Assembly: GCA_030512335.1 (NCBI GenBank)
Contig: JAULSU010000007.1
Location: forward strand, 3,658,001 to 3,722,000
Direction: 5' to 3'
Length of the DNA: 64,000 nt
Source of the DNA: Immersiella caudata
Taxonomy: Eukaryota > Ascomycota > Sordariomycetes > Sordariales > Lasiosphaeriaceae
The position numbers and the translations under genes were made by a program. Shown piece by piece: positions 11,070 through 23,212 of the stretch. The notes under the pieces are model-generated. The model was not told the DNA's origin and did no database searches. It worked only from the letters and a program-made list of their open reading frames with translations. Numbering within the stretch: the first letter of the stretch is position 1; each line of letters starts with the position of its first letter.

Positions 11070-13227
11070 ATGAGATTCCTCGCCGGCGCTCTCGCGCTCG
11101 TGGGCCTCCTGGCCCCGACCGTCCTGGCGCTGCCCCAGATTCCGGAACCCAACCCCATCCCCAAGGACTACAACGTCAATTCGGCCGAGCTCGAGATTCG
11201 CACCGATCCCGACCTTGAGCCCCGCGCCCCGCCGACATGCCACTCCCCGAGCAACCGGGCCTGCTGGACCACCGGCTTCAACATCAACACGGACTACGAA
11301 GTCCTCACACCCCCGGCCGGTACCACCAAGAAAGTAATGACTTTCAAAGCCAAGATGACAACTTTCTCAATGCTAACACCAGACAGTACACCCTCACCTT
11401 GACTGAAGTCGACAACTGGCTCGGCCCTGACGGAGTCGTCAAGAAGAAGGTCATGTTGGTCAACGGTTAGCTTTGCGATTAGCCCCTGAATCTCCCAAAC
11501 AAAACAGCTGACAGCCCCCGATAGGCTCCATCTTCGGACCTACCATCCGCGCCGACTGGGGCGACTGGATCGAGGTCAAGGTCATCAACAACCTCCGCAC
11601 CAACGGGTAAGTGGTCGTCAGTATGCCCTCCCCAGCTTCACCGTGCTGACTAGCAACAGAACCTCGATCCACTGGCATGGTCTGCACCAAAAGGGCACTC
11701 AGCTCCACGACGGCGCCAACGGCGTGACGGAATGCCCCATCCCCCCCAACGGCGGACAGTTCACCTACCGCTTCCGCGCCACTCAGTACGGCAGCTCTTG
11801 GGTAAGTTGTCATTTTCATTCTCGGTTTCGGCTAGAAACCCCGGAGACTTCCTCCGGTTTCGTGGGGCACCGGCACCGGCATGTGGGGCCGAACCAACTC
11901 CGAGGAGAGCATGCCATTGCGATCAAGGGCTTACAAATACGCGCAGTACCACTCGCACTTCTCGGCCCAGTACGGAAACGGCGTGGTCGGCACGATCCAG
12001 ATCGACGGCCCTGCCTCTCTGCCGTACGACATCGACCTCGGCGTGTTCCCCATCACCGATTACTACTACGCGGCAGCCGACGAGCTCGTGATCTTCACGG
12101 CGAACAATGGCCCGCCCTTCAGCGACAACGTGCTTTTCAACGGCACAAACGTGCACCCCACCACGGGCGCCGGCAATTACGCCGAGGTCAAGCTCACGCC
12201 CGGCAAACGCCACCGTCTCCGTCTGATCAACACCTCGACCGAGAACCACTTCCAGCTCTCCCTCGTGGGCCACCAGATGACCATCATCGCCGCCGACTTC
12301 GTTCCCGTCAATGCCATGACCGTCCAGTCCGTCTTCCTCGGCGTCGGTCAACGCTACGATGTCACCATCGACGCCTCGGCAACCCCTGGCAACTACTGGT
12401 TCAACGCGACCTTTGGCGGACAAGACTTCTGCGGCAACTCCCACAACCCCGCGCCCGCTGCCATCTTCCGCTATACCAACTCGCCGAACCCGACCGCGCT
12501 GCCCACCAACCCCGGCACGCCCCCCGTCGACTCGCAGTGCAACGACATCCTCAACCTGACCCCCGTCGTGCAGCGCACCGTCCCCAACGTCCAGAACTTC
12601 GTCAAGCGTCCCGCCAACACCCTCGACGTTGAGCTCCAGATCGGCGGCACCCAGCTCTTCACCTGGAAGATCAACGGCTCGGCCATCAACGTCGACTGGT
12701 CCAAGCCGGTTGCCCAGTACGTCATCGAGGGCAACACCTCGTACCCGACCCAGGACAACATCGTGCACGTCAACGAGGTCGACCAGTGGACCTACTGGCT
12801 CATCGAGAACGACCCCGACAACGTCGTCTCCCTCCCCCACCCCTTCCATCTGCACGGACACGACTTTGTCGTTCTCGGCCGCTCCCCCGACGCCACCCCC
12901 GCTTCTCAGACCCGCTACGTCTTCCAGGAGGCCATCGACAAGTGGCGTCTCAACGGTGCCAACCCCATTCGCCGTGACGTAGCCATGCTCCCCGCCAAGG
13001 GCTGGCTCCTCATCGCCTTCAAGACCAACAACCCCGGCGCCTGGCTCATGCACTGCCACATCGCATGGCACGTCTCGCACGGTCTGTCAGTCGACTTCCT
13101 CGAGCGCGTCCAGGACTTCCGCAACGGTCTGTCGGCTTCCGACAAGGCCGGCTTCACCAACAACTGCAATGCTTGGCGCACATGGTGGGCCACTGCTCCG
13201 TTCCCCAAGATCGACTCTGGTCTCTAA
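11070..13227 (+). CDS. Secreted laccase (ascomycete multicopper oxidase)
   Basis: Exons 11070..11333, 11387..11465, 11525..11606, 11660..11801, 11947..13227 (615 aa), all joined in frame with canonical signals. Signal peptide of about residues 1-20 (MRFLAGALALVGLLAPTVLA), then a short propeptide. The four copper signatures are intact: HWHG at 146-149, YHSHF at 190-194, HPFHLHGHD from His487 and HCHIAWH from His558. The C-terminus ends in DSGL, the tail known in ascomycete laccases to plug the solvent channel. Known reaction: one-electron oxidation of phenols coupled to reduction of O2 to water; roles include melanin synthesis and lignin or phenolic turnover. The last intron (11802-11946) is long at 145 nt. 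Confidence 0.95.
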
Positions 13228-14340
13228 GGGGTACGTGATGAAGAGGAATCAAGGAAATGACGCGAAAATTTTATTTTATTTTTATTTTTGATATCAGGGT
13301 GACACTCCTTTTGATCTTCTTGTCCCCCCTTTTGTCAGGGCAAGAGGCTACTTTCCCCTAACCACCCCTTTTGAACCTTCTTCTTCGTGTGTATTCTTCT
13401 TTTTAGGGGATGACCATTTTTGACCTGGACATATATGCTTGGTGATGTTGCAATGGTTGAAGCTGACCGCTATGAGAAGAGAAGTGAGTGAAGCGGTGCC
13501 CAGTGCGCACGTAGGGGGATTGGATAGGCCTGACCTGAGCAGATATCTTGGGATAGGATAGGATAGGTCGAGGCGCGAGGCGCGAGTGCAAAGCGCGATG
13601 AATGCAACGTGTTGGCAACAGTCCTCGCACCATGTGACCGTGCCTGCTCGACGTCTCTAGCTGCTTACGAATTTGTTGACAAAGAGTCAGGCTCTGCAGA
13701 CTTTCAAACTCGGCATCTTGGCTATTTAGCCTTCATCGGAAAAGTGAAGCAGGCCACACAGACAGCGCTAGGACGTCTGTGATCCGGGACCGCAGACATT
13801 GGAATAAGATTTTCCCCCGCAGCTTGGTGATCTTGATCGCTGATCCAGAGGGCTCTGTGCTGGGATGGCCCCTGTCGTCTGAGCTCACAGCATTACCCCA
13901 GAACTGGGCATCCCTGATATTGGGCTCCTCCAGAATCATTACAACGTCGTATCGCCTGACTCCCCAGTCTTTTGTCGAACCACGGAGATGGCAGTAGGCG
14001 TGGTCATCTACCCCATCCCAAAGTTTGAACCAGAGGCGTTGTTCTTTCCTGCCTGGAACACATGGTCGCTTTGTCGGTCAAGCTTCGAATCTCTTCGCGA
14101 ATTGTGACGTCGAATTTGTTATTCGGTTTTTCGAAAGACGCCAACAGCCAAAATATGAGGGGGCGTGCCAACCTCGATGGCACGCAGCCCCCATCTAGTT
14201 CCCACGTCAACCACATTCGACTCAAACACACCATCGAGACATCACGATAGGCGACACGCCCTTCATGGGCACCGCTCAAAGAGTCGTCGCGACAACAAGA
14301 AACGCTATCGACCCGAGCGCAACGAGCGCTGCTGCAGTCT
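13228..14340. other. Intergenic region, 1.1 kb
   Basis: AT-rich 3' flank of the laccase gene, including a short GGATA tandem (about 13551-13565). No gene supported. Confidence 0.5.
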
Positions 14341-15516
14341 ATGTCGTCGGCACCACTGCCACCCTGGTCAGGCTTACCACCGTGGTACAAGGGACTAGTA
14401 CCGAGCGAGCAGGAAGTCGCCCTCGCCTACATCGTCCTCGGGTTCTTCTTGGCCGTGACATGCTTTGTGTTTTGCAAAGCTGTGAGCCAGACGTTAATAC
14501 GATGGTACCGCCTCAAAAAGCTCACGCCATACCTCATCATGGTGTGGCTCGACTGGGGCGCAACAACGGTGCACTCGGTCGTCGGCTGGTGCACCGGCCA
14601 CATAAAGTGCCCGTCGCACCCGAGCGTCTGGCTCTTCATCACCATCATCCTCTTGTGGGACCTCGAGATGCACTGCCAGGCGCAGATCCTCGTCAACCGC
14701 GTCTCGCTCCTCCTTTTCGACCACACCCAGGCGCGCCGCCTCAGGCTTTTCGTCTTCGCCATCGTCTTCATCCTCACCACCAGCGTCGTCATCATCTGGA
14801 CGCCCGCCAAGATGGAAATCAACAAGAGATGGATCGACGCCAATAACATCTGGGATCGGGGGGAAAAGATATGCTTCCTGCTCTTCGACGTCAGCATCAA
14901 CATGTTCTTTGTGAACCGCATCAGGACGGCGCTCATCGAGAACGGGCTGCTCAAGTACAAGAGGCTGTACCGCTTCAACCTCATCATCATCAGCCTGTCC
15001 ATCCTGCTGGATGTGAGCGCCCCCTCTTCGTTGCCTCAGACACAGAAACCTAGTGACTAACCCACCAGCGGACAGATCGCCGTCATCGGCACCACCTGGC
15101 TGCCCGACTACTGGATCTACATCCAGTTCCGCCCCCTCGTCCATATGGTCAAGCTGTACATTGAGATGTGCAACGCCGAGCTGATTGGTCGCGTGGCCCA
15201 AGCCTCCAACATTCGCAACCTGGGCCACGAGTGGTGCGAGACGACCAACCCGGCCGTCGAATCCGGGAGCTTGAATATGTCGAGCATCTGTCTGAAAAGG
15301 CTGCGGTGGAAACAAGGCGGGGAGGACAACAACAATGGCAGCAGCCCCCGTGGCCCCGCCATGTCACGAAACGACAGTGCATCATGCGGCGCGGCTGCAA
15401 ACGGCAGTGCGATTGTCAGCAAGCCCAAAACGCCGACGCTTTTGGGTGCAGAGCCTTCTCCGTACCACTCGGCAGCAGGCCCTGCCCATCCTGGGCCATA
15501 CGGCTGCATGGTTTGA
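14341..15516 (+). CDS. Multi-pass integral membrane protein, unknown function
   Basis: Exons 14341..15012 and 15076..15516 (370 aa); intron GTGAGC...ACTAAC...GACAG. About seven hydrophobic helices: roughly residues 28-50, 62-80, 97-115, 137-157, 178-190, 211-230 and 232-255. A Ser/Gly-rich cytoplasmic-looking tail of about 100 aa ends in GPYGCMV. The 7TM layout and long hydrophilic tail resemble fungal integral membrane or Pth11-like proteins, but there is no CFEM or other diagnostic motif, so receptor function is only a possibility. Confidence 0.7.
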
Positions 15517-15525
15517 TACCATAAT

Positions 15526-15527
<2 letters not shown>

Positions 15528-15558
<31 letters not shown>
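15528..15558. repeat. Poly-T tract, 31 nt
   Basis: An uninterrupted T31 run 12 nt after the membrane-protein stop codon. Confidence 0.9.
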
Positions 15559-15560
<2 letters not shown>

Positions 15561-16503
15561 GTGGTTGCCTAAAGGTGGTTTGATGTTGAATCATGGATGT
15601 AGGTATGGTCAACAAAGAGAACATTTTGCGCTGGGTCAAAGAATTGGCCAGTGCGGCATTTGTGGTTTTGTGCAGCACTAGGAAATTATTTGCTAGGCTT
15701 GCTTGGCATGAAGGCAAGCACCCTTTGCCTTCTAACTGGCATCCCAAACGCCTCGTCGAGCACACCTCGCGCCCCTATGTCCCGCCCGCGAGATGTGGTA
15801 GCGCCGGCTGTATCAAGATCTACTTGTTCCCTGATTCCGGCATTGAAGTAGACTGCTAGCCAGGGTCCGAGAGAGAAACAATGACACCAAATAACGGAGT
15901 CAGGCGGGCCGAGCTCACTCTGCGGGGCAGAACGCTGCAGACCTAGGGCAGGACCTCCAGCCCTAGCACAATCGAGACCGAGCCCATGGAAGGTGCGAAA
16001 AACTTCCGTGCGTCAAACACTTGCAGCAGCCTAGCGTGGCACTAACGCGCAACCGTCAAGTCCTGTGGCAGCCACTGTCATCTTGACAGGAGGCATTGCC
16101 GCTCGCCGCACGTCCATGGACGCCACTCAGATCCCCCGAACTAACCCACTGGCACTTCCAAGTCATGGTCACACTAGCAAGGAACTTCGAGGCGGTGCCA
16201 CTTTCGTTCTCTGTCTACACCAGGTCGCTGCTTCCCGTCCCGACAGGATCGTGCCAACCGAAAAGAAGCCGACGCTCGGGGGTGCAAATCCCCCCTTCCT
16301 CCCTTCCCCTCACCCGGATTCCCTCTTTTCCCCTCTGCAACGTCATTTGCACGCCCCAGGCCGAAGGCTTGAGCTCGAAATCCCGAGCTCGAAGTCTCAT
16401 CCTCTCCAAACTCCACCCCCAAGTCGACTCAGATTTCCGACCGTCTGAGATCCGTAACCAGGCCGTGGCATGTTAGAGCTCCTTTCCAAGTCGCTCAAAT
16501 CCA
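15559..16503. other. Intergenic region, 0.9 kb
   Basis: No supported gene. It separates two genes that converge (plus-strand membrane protein, minus-strand Cys-motif protein). Confidence 0.5.
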
Positions 16504-16992
16504 CTACGCGGGGAGAGTTTGGCACCCGGAATCGAAAAAGTAAACCTCAAGCGGGATCTTGGTGCGGTCAAAGACGCTGAGGTGCTCGTCGGCCGAAGTC
16601 ACAGACTTCCAGTCCTCGTCCTCAACAGTGGGCTCAGCGGCGGGAGCATCTTCAACAGCCTCCTTGTCAGCCTCCTTATTCTCACCCTCCTCGCCGTCGC
16701 CACCCTTCTTCTTCTCGAACGACATCTTGAACGCCCTCTTCTTGGCCGCCTTCTCGACTCGGTTGCGTTCGGCCTCGTGCACGGCGGCGAGAGCCTCTTG
16801 CTCCTCGATGATCATCATCATGAAGCAGCGGGTGCATTCTTCGATGGGGACGGTGCGCTTGCGGACCTTGGTCTGCTTGTTGGACTTGCAGCTCTTGCCG
16901 GCGTTGGCGCAGGGCTTGCTATTGGTGCGCTCGCTGCCGAGGCTGGTGTTGCAGTTGCCGCAGCGGAGCAGCTCGAGGGTGTGGGTGCACAT
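16504..16992 (-). CDS. Small Cys-motif (zinc-ribbon-like) hypothetical protein
   Basis: A single exon of 162 aa from ATG at 16992. The N-terminus has a spaced cysteine pattern (CTHTLELLRCGNC, then CANAGKSC and CTRCFMMMIIEEQEAL) that could bind zinc. A lysine-rich helix and an acidic Glu/Asp stretch (about residues 95-135) follow. No known domain recognised; probably intracellular. Confidence rests on the long ORF and ordered Cys pattern. Confidence 0.55.
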   Translation of the reverse strand: MCTHTLELLRCGNCNTSLGSERTNSKPCANAGKSCKSNKQTKVRKRTVPIEECTRCFMMMIIEEQEALAAVHEAERNRVEKAAKKRAFKMSFEKKKGGDGEEGENKEADKEAVEDAPAAEPTVEDEDWKSVTSADEHLSVFDRTKIPLEVYFFDSGCQTLPA

Positions 16993-17995
16993 TTTGCCTG
17001 ACTGTTCTTGAGCTTAGAAGCAGTTCAAGGGTACATCACGGAGTTTGGATCTAGCCAAGCGCAATTGCACAACGCAGAGATGGATCTGGCGATGATCGCG
17101 GTGCCTGGGCAGGACGTGGAGGATGAAGGAGAAAGAACGGGATTCTCGCGGGTGACGGGAATTTGTACCAACCTACCCGGCTTGCTGATGGCAGTCAGGT
17201 CACAAGGTGTCTCTCGCTCTTCCAGTCACTGCCTGGCGTCCTTCAGCCGGGCATCAGACGAAAAGTTTCGCGCCGGGTAAGTCGGGCATGTCATCTCCTG
17301 AAGTGACGTCAATGGATTGCCTGCCTCATCAGTCCGACTTGCAAAGATTTCACACCCACCCGTGTCGGTTGCTGTTGTCAAGGGGGTGCAGCTCAACGGG
17401 AATGGTTTCACCAGCGAACGATGGACTAAATCTTAACCGTAAGTTGGCAATGCCTGATCGCGTCGGTGTCTGTTCTCAAAGGTAGGATGAAAGGGTTGTA
17501 CCCAATAACAGCAATTCATTCACCTCACCGGTAGCTCTGTCAATTACCCTACTTCATGAGTGTGAATCCCATTCACCTCGAGGGACGTTGAGACAGCACC
17601 TCACCCTTCGTCCTCACCGCCTCCCTCTCTCTTTCATATTGCCTAAGCACCACACCGCCCGGGGCATGTACGAGACATTGTCCCACCAGGACCACGTCTA
17701 TCATCAGCTTGCTGTTCCATCTCTATCAGACAGAGACCCAGCTCATTCTCGAAGCTAGGGCGGACCTGTCTGGCACTGCAAAGACACAGCACAGTCACGG
17801 ACTGACCTGGGCAATGACTTGGATCAACTTTTGGAGGAGATTTCAGAGCCAAGATGAGGCGGGTAGGCACACGTCTACCAGAATTTTGCCAAACCTGAAG
17901 AGATTTCTTTGACTTTTCACATAGGCCCCTGTACTTCAAACAAGGCAGCTGTCTGTACCTAGGCACAAGTACGACAAACATTCTGCTTCTACTTC
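16993..17995. other. Intergenic region, 1.0 kb
   Basis: Nothing beyond unsupported short ORFs. Confidence 0.5.
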
Positions 17996-18300
17996 TCACT
18001 CTCCCATCTCTCTCATCTTCTTGATCGTCTCCTCAGTTTTCCTCGCTTGCTTGGCCTTCAGATCCTCCCTGTTCTTTTGTACCTTCTTCTTGCTTTCTTC
18101 AGGATTCTTGCCACCGACTCCGGCCTGCTGCTTCGACGTTCATATGCTTTGTTTAATAGAACTGTGCTCGCTTTCCTCCAGGCGATGCTCGTCCCTTTTC
18201 AGGTTCTTCAGTTCGGGGTTAGCAATACAAGTTCAAAGGAGTAACAATCCTTGGCACAAGGTATCCTTACCCGGACATTCTTGACAGTTTGCGTTGGCAT
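17996..18300 (-). CDS. Possible small Lys-rich spliced gene
   Basis: Minus strand. A 10-codon ATG exon (18271-18300, MPTQTVKNVR) ends at a GTAAGG donor. A downstream exon 17996-18124 reads GVGGKNPEESKKKVQKNRED and continues as a charged helix to a TGA at 17996. The intervening 146 nt contain a GCTAAC branch and may hide one more exon (PELKNLKRDEHRLEES-like). The composition looks coding, but no family was recognised and the exon structure is uncertain. Confidence 0.3.
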
Positions 18301-19579
18301 AATGGCTGTGCAGCGAGGGCTAGTTGAGTCTGGTCGGTTTCAAGGTGTGTGTTTTGTGTGTAAAAGAGAAAGCACTATCGTGCGCGCCGGGTTTAGCGCC
18401 ACTTCCCGGTTGGGGCGCGGTGTCACATGAACTGGGAGCGCACGAACCATCTTTGTAACATACGCCTAGCGTCCACCGATTTCTCTCTCCCTCACTAACT
18501 TTCTCTCCCTCTCATAATTTACCCATTCCCAGCACCACCATAATGGCGACCCAGGCTGAAGAAGATTTGCGCCAAAAGCTGGAGTATTTCTGCCAATCCG
18601 CATCACCACAGGACAGAGAGGCACTTACCAGATTCCTCACAACAAAACCGCTAATGAACGCAAATCCCAACAGCGTAATTCCTCCAACAGAGGAAGCTCG
18701 GATCCGCCTAGACCTCGCACGCCAGCTGCAGAATTCCATCAGAGAGGTTAACGGTGTACCGGGTTGGAAATTTAGCGCTTCGCACCTTGGCGTTATTTTC
18801 GTGATGCCGCTGGACATCCTAAAGCAAATCGCACGCACGGGAATAGTTCCGAATTTGAGAGCCGGAGCAGCTGATACGCACCTTCAAAGAGTATCTGACT
18901 TGATAAAGGAGTGTAGGTTAACGAACTTTAAGCTTTAGTGATTTTATGGCTAATATAAATTGGTTAGTTCTCGATGCCGTCAGTCTGGAAGCCGATTCGC
19001 ATCTCCCATCAAAGATCGCACAATCTAGCGCTAGCAAACGGGCTAAGTCGACCACTACTACAACATCACTAAAGCGCACTTATGACGAAGGTGGAGGGGA
19101 CCGGAGCACGTGTGAGGCAGATAAGGTATGTTATTTGTTCTGTGGTAATCAATGTGCTAATCGTGCGTTGTAGTGTCGTGAGCGAGAGAACAGCGCCTGT
19201 CTGTTCACTGGCATGGCGGACCCACTTGCGTGCCACATCATGCCATTCTCATTCAACTCTAACCTGCAGAATAGAAGGCGCCTAGGCACTCTTATAGATG
19301 CAACACAGCTCTTCGGCGATCGTCCCTGGCCAGAGCTCCTGACACAAAAGGTTCGATCATCCGATTTTGCTTGGAATATGCTAGCTGTCAGTCCTCAGCT
19401 GCACGTTTGGTGGGCTCAGGGACGTTGGGCAGTGAAATGCCTAGGAATCACACCAGTTAACAACCAACATGTACTGACGCTTGAATTTCACTGGATGCCG
19501 CAACGAAGCCAGTTACCCCGAGGCAGGGAAATCGACCTCGATAAAGACAAAGGGGAGCAAATGCTCAAGGAACTCACTA

Positions 19580-19610
19580 GACGTTTGGACCCGCTAACCG
19601 ATCCACCCCC
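19580..19610 (+). repeat. Left terminal inverted repeat of the pogo/Fot1-like element
   Basis: Begins GACGTTTGGACCC directly after TA and is the inverse of 21432-21462 with three mismatches. The HNH reading frame currently runs through it. Confidence 0.85.
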
Positions 19611-21132
19611 TAACCGACCATGGAAACAGGGGGTCACCCCATTGTAACACCAATGCCAAAAACATTCCCACACGGCCAAAAACAGTAGAAAATAATATCT
19701 ATTACATCTCCTCTGCCTCGTGAAACCTATAGAGTACTTAAATAACCTCTTCTACGTGATCCTTGAGGTTGGAAGGCGGGTCCGCAGTCTTCTTCCGCTT
19801 CCTCCCTGTAAGGGGCTTTATCAAGGCCTTGTTCGCTTTAGCGATGGATTTTATACTTGCGAACTTATTATTTACAGGCTCCCTTACTTGCTTCTTCGTA
19901 CGAGGCTTTTTAGTAGCGAGATCCGCCTGTAGGTGTGCGATTTCCGCTTTTAAAAAAGCCCTACAAGCGTTACCCTTATCCAGGGCCTTCCCTGCCTTAA
20001 TCAGGAGGCTTCTAACGTTGCGAGAGGAAGGTGATTACTGCTGTAAGGTGTTATATAGACTGTTATAAATGTTACAGCTGCGTTAAAGCGTCTTTAAGAG
20101 GGTTACTAACGTAATAGGGAGGTTTATTAATGTTAGGGAGCGGTTTAAGGGAGGGGGTAAGTCTCTGACTAGTGCTTCGCGGTCCTTTAGTATTTAAGCA
20201 GGGTTAAATGGCCAGATCCCCGTCTTTTTAAATCCGCTACGTATATTCCTTACCGTATAGCCCTGAATAAAGGCATCTCTATAGGCTAATAGCTATTATT
20301 ATTTGTTAAGGGGAGCGGTCGTTTAGCAGCCTGCCAGTGGGGTAGTCACCTGGCGAAAGTACGTCTTAAACGGGGAGAAAATGCTATAGTCGAGAAGCTA
20401 AGACTTATAGGAGGTGTAAGGCAGCAGATATAGAAGTTTAACCTTATTTTAAAAGGTGGTAAGTATAAAGTTATTAGTGATGTGACTACTTGCCTTATTA
20501 AGAATAAGAAGTCTTTATTACGTAGGGTTTTCTAGTTAAGTTTCTGGTAAATAGACTTCTTTTAACCACTTTAAGGCGATCCTTTCGTTAGAGAAGCCGG
20601 TAGGGGAGTATTTATACTTTTAATTACAGATAATTAGTTATTTCTAAAAGTAATCGGGGTATTACTGGCCCTGTAAGCTTACACTGGTAAACACTATAAC
20701 AGGTGTAAATCTCTAGCCCTTAACAGTAACTGCCTTAATAACAGAGACCCAGGTTATAGCCTTTAAGGTTTACTTATATGCCTTAAACGTTAGGGAGTTA
20801 CTAATAACCTTACCGCCCTTTATACTCTCCGCCTCTTACATACCGTGCTTGTTAACGTTAGAGATGTGTTTTAAAGGGATGTTTTTACTGTTAATCTGGA
20901 ACTTTAGGCGGTGAAAGAAGTCATCGTAGGCTTCCTTAGTACTACCTTAGCGTCGTTCTTAATTAAAAGGGTGAGAGGATTTAACCTTAACGTTCTTATA
21001 GTGGTTAAAAAAGCGGTTGACCTAGCGTTTACTAAGTAAGTGTAAGTCTCCTCCTTGCGCGAGGATCTGTTACGCCATTTTAGAGAGTTACGCCTTTATA
21101 GGAGGCCTTATAGAAGCTTCTTTATTATAAGC

Positions 21133-21333
21133 CTAATCCATTAAAAGAGTCTCCTCGGCTGGAGAAAGCCGCCGGTGCTGTAATTCGCGTTCGTTACGGG
21201 TGGTCGCACCATGGAGCCGGCCCCAGAGCGTGGCATACGGGACCTTGGTTTTTACTGTCGCTTCTCGTAAAGTTACACCGTTATTAACTAAATCGATTAC
21301 AGTCTGGATATCCTGCTCACGGAGCGTCGGCAT
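21133..21333 (-). pseudogene. Pogo-like transposase, N-terminal HTH remnant
   Basis: A 66-codon open start (MPTLREQDIQTVIDLVNNGV, then REATVKTKVPYATLWGRLHG and RLSPAEE). It corresponds to the psq-type helix-turn-helix and the beginning of the CENP-B-like domain of pogo/Fot1 transposases. The frame then closes, and downstream sequence is RIP-mutated with no intact DDE domain, so the element is non-autonomous. Confidence 0.8.
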
Positions 21334-21431
21334 CTTGAATTTGGTGTAGATTGCGGCTAAATTGAAGGAGTTGTTGCTGTTGCGATGGGGGGAGCGCGAC
21401 GCGGTATTTGGGGGAAAATGATGATCGGCAT

Positions 21432-21462
21432 GGGGGTGGATCGGTTAGGGGGTCCAAGCTTC
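21432..21462 (-). repeat. Right terminal inverted repeat of the pogo/Fot1-like element
   Basis: On the minus strand it begins GAAGCTTGGACCC and is followed outside by the TA target duplication (21463-21464). Confidence 0.85.
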
Positions 21463-21913
21463 TACTTGGAACGGTGACCTAAACATGACGACGTCGGAAG
21501 ACCATGGTGTCATTGCTATCTCAGATGCCCGCTCTCACCAACCACTCCGACCAGGGCAGATTTTCGAAGTCAGGCATAGTACCAACGACGATGCCGAGAA
21601 AATGAAGGACATGGTTGATCTACAATGGTACCTGATCCTTGCTTGCAGTCTCGCTGGCGCTGCAGACCCACCGGAGCTTGAGGACGATAAGAGCGATGAT
21701 GATTTCGACCCGAACGCGCTTGAGATGGAGCCAGAACACGACACCGGGATACAGAAGTGGCTTAAGGGAATCGAGGCCGCCCCTCCCCAGAGCGCGCAGC
21801 CAATTTTGGCTTCATTATCGAAACCCGGGGTAGTTCAGGAGTCACCTTCAAGCAACACTGGTCCTGGAGTACTCGGCTCTATTACTAACCTTGCCCATCG
21901 CCGATCAAGCTGA

Positions 21914-23212
21914 GGGGGTGGTCACGGTAGGCAACTTCCACTGGCGCGCGTTGGGGGAGGATGGATGATGTACAGAATACTTTTCCGAGGGACTGCGCCT
22001 CACTGTTAAGGCCGCCTCCAATAGCGGCATACGCCAGTCGTCTCTGGCGGCCACAACAGCGCTTTCTCACATTAATGTGTAACGAAGGAGTAGATCGTGG
22101 AGGCAATGAAAAGAAGGGATGAAACGTCAAGGATATACGCAAGAGTCCCTTTCCAAAACCAGCCGAAGCAACCGCTGGGATAGCATCTGTGATGTGTGGA
22201 AATGCGCAAAAGGTGATCGTTTCCTGTGGCTTTGACGCTTTGCTCCTGATGGCCTCCTTTCGCGAAGGTGTATATGTCTTTCCCCCACGAGGCCACCAGT
22301 GACATCACGAAACAAGACACGACATGAACCACCTTGAACATCTTTTTTGAGAAACAGCTGGCTCAAATTGACGAGATACATTTGGTCCTACCCATCTTTG
22401 AGAACCGACGAGTGATGTCTCCCCGTGGCTCTCAGATATCGTACGATTGAAGAGCATCCAGAAGAGTCCTCGGCCGAGAGTTCGAACATGTTGCTAACCT
22501 CATGTCTGGTTCCGCTTGCAGAGAGGGGCTTTTCCATTTTTCCAGAATCTTTGGGTGGATTCTCTGAAGAGAGTGGAGATGCAAGACTTTCCCACCTCTC
22601 TGCTCGAGGATTGCATAGCTCTGCACTGGGGAATGCGGCAGCTTCCACATTCCATGATAAGGTCAGGTATGCAGAGAGTCTCATTGCAACACGTTCTGTC
22701 AAGTTCAACCTGCAAGACTAAACAGTCCGGGAGGATGCTTCCAGGTGATTGTGGGGCGGCAGGATGTGATGTTTCTACTGGCGGTTGAGAGACTGACCCC
22801 TCAGGTCTCCACTCAGCGTGTCCAAGGCGCCTTCCAAGTCTGACGAATGTTGGAAAGCCTCAACAACGCCTCGCCAAACACTTAATCGCGACCAACAGAA
22901 AGACGCTAGCATTTCAATTCGATAGAGTGTACCCCATCCGTACAATATGCACTGATTATCAACATCAGGACCAAGTCTTTTGTTGCTCAGCTTGCCGCAG
23001 CAGTCCAGGATGACGCTCTGCTCCATCAAACCCCGCGGAAAAAAGAAAAAAAAAAGTCCAAACCCATCAAGAAAGTTCGGTGAGCCGACACTACCAAAGA
23101 CCCCCGCGATCGCCATCGCAGCAAAGGGAAACAGGGCCCGTTTGTTCTTCACCATGACTGGATCGAGGCAAAAAAAAAAAAAGCATCGCTGCTGGTCTTG
23201 CCGTCCCCGCCA
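21914..23212. other. Intergenic region, 1.3 kb
   Basis: No gene supported. Overlapping ORFs of 70-106 codons near 22400-22720 are shadows of each other with no domain. Two A-rich runs lie at about 23040-23054 and 23170-23182. Confidence 0.45.

Larger units (their letters stand above)
19580..21462 (-). mobile_element. RIP-degraded pogo/Fot1-like DNA transposon
   Basis: A 1,883-bp element flanked by TA (19578-19579 and 21463-21464), with 31-bp terminal inverted repeats matching at 28 positions. A transposase N-terminus is readable on the minus strand (21333 downward), and Lys/Arg-rich C-terminal transposase-like sequence is visible near 19760-19920. The interior (about 20050-21130) is packed with TpA and poor in CpA/TpG and has many stops, the signature of repeat-induced point mutation. 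Size, TA target and HTH start fit the Fot1/pogo group of Tc1-mariner elements. Confidence 0.85.
18543..21913 (+). pseudogene. Fungal HNH-nuclease-domain gene split by a transposon
   Basis: Exons 18543..18912, 18968..19125 and 19174..19579, then the element 19580-21462, then 21465..21913. Introns are GTAGGT...TTAG and GTATGT...GTAG. The second half of the 5' part carries the fungal HNH-type motif set (CLFTGMADPLACHIMPF, AWNMLAVSPQLHVWW, VKCLGITPV). The 3' part (RPGQIFEVRHSTNDD, DLQWYLILACSLAGAADPPE) matches the usual C-terminal region of this family. Removing the element plus one TA copy joins the halves exactly in frame, 460 codons in total. In the present sequence, translation runs into the left terminal repeat and stops at 19645-19647, losing the C-terminal third. 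Nuclease activity of the family is not established. Confidence 0.8.

Noticed and set aside
11923..13080. 385-codon open frame antisense to the laccase
   Set aside because: A shadow of GC-rich laccase codons; composition is Gly/Val/Asp low complexity with no domain, while the plus strand has all four copper motifs.
14494..15315. 273-codon minus-strand frame over the 7TM gene
   Set aside because: Acidic Asp/Glu/Val composition, typical antisense of a membrane protein gene.
19720..21130. Separate AT-rich gene or noncoding RNA
   Set aside because: Explained by the interior of the RIP-mutated transposon between matching TIRs.
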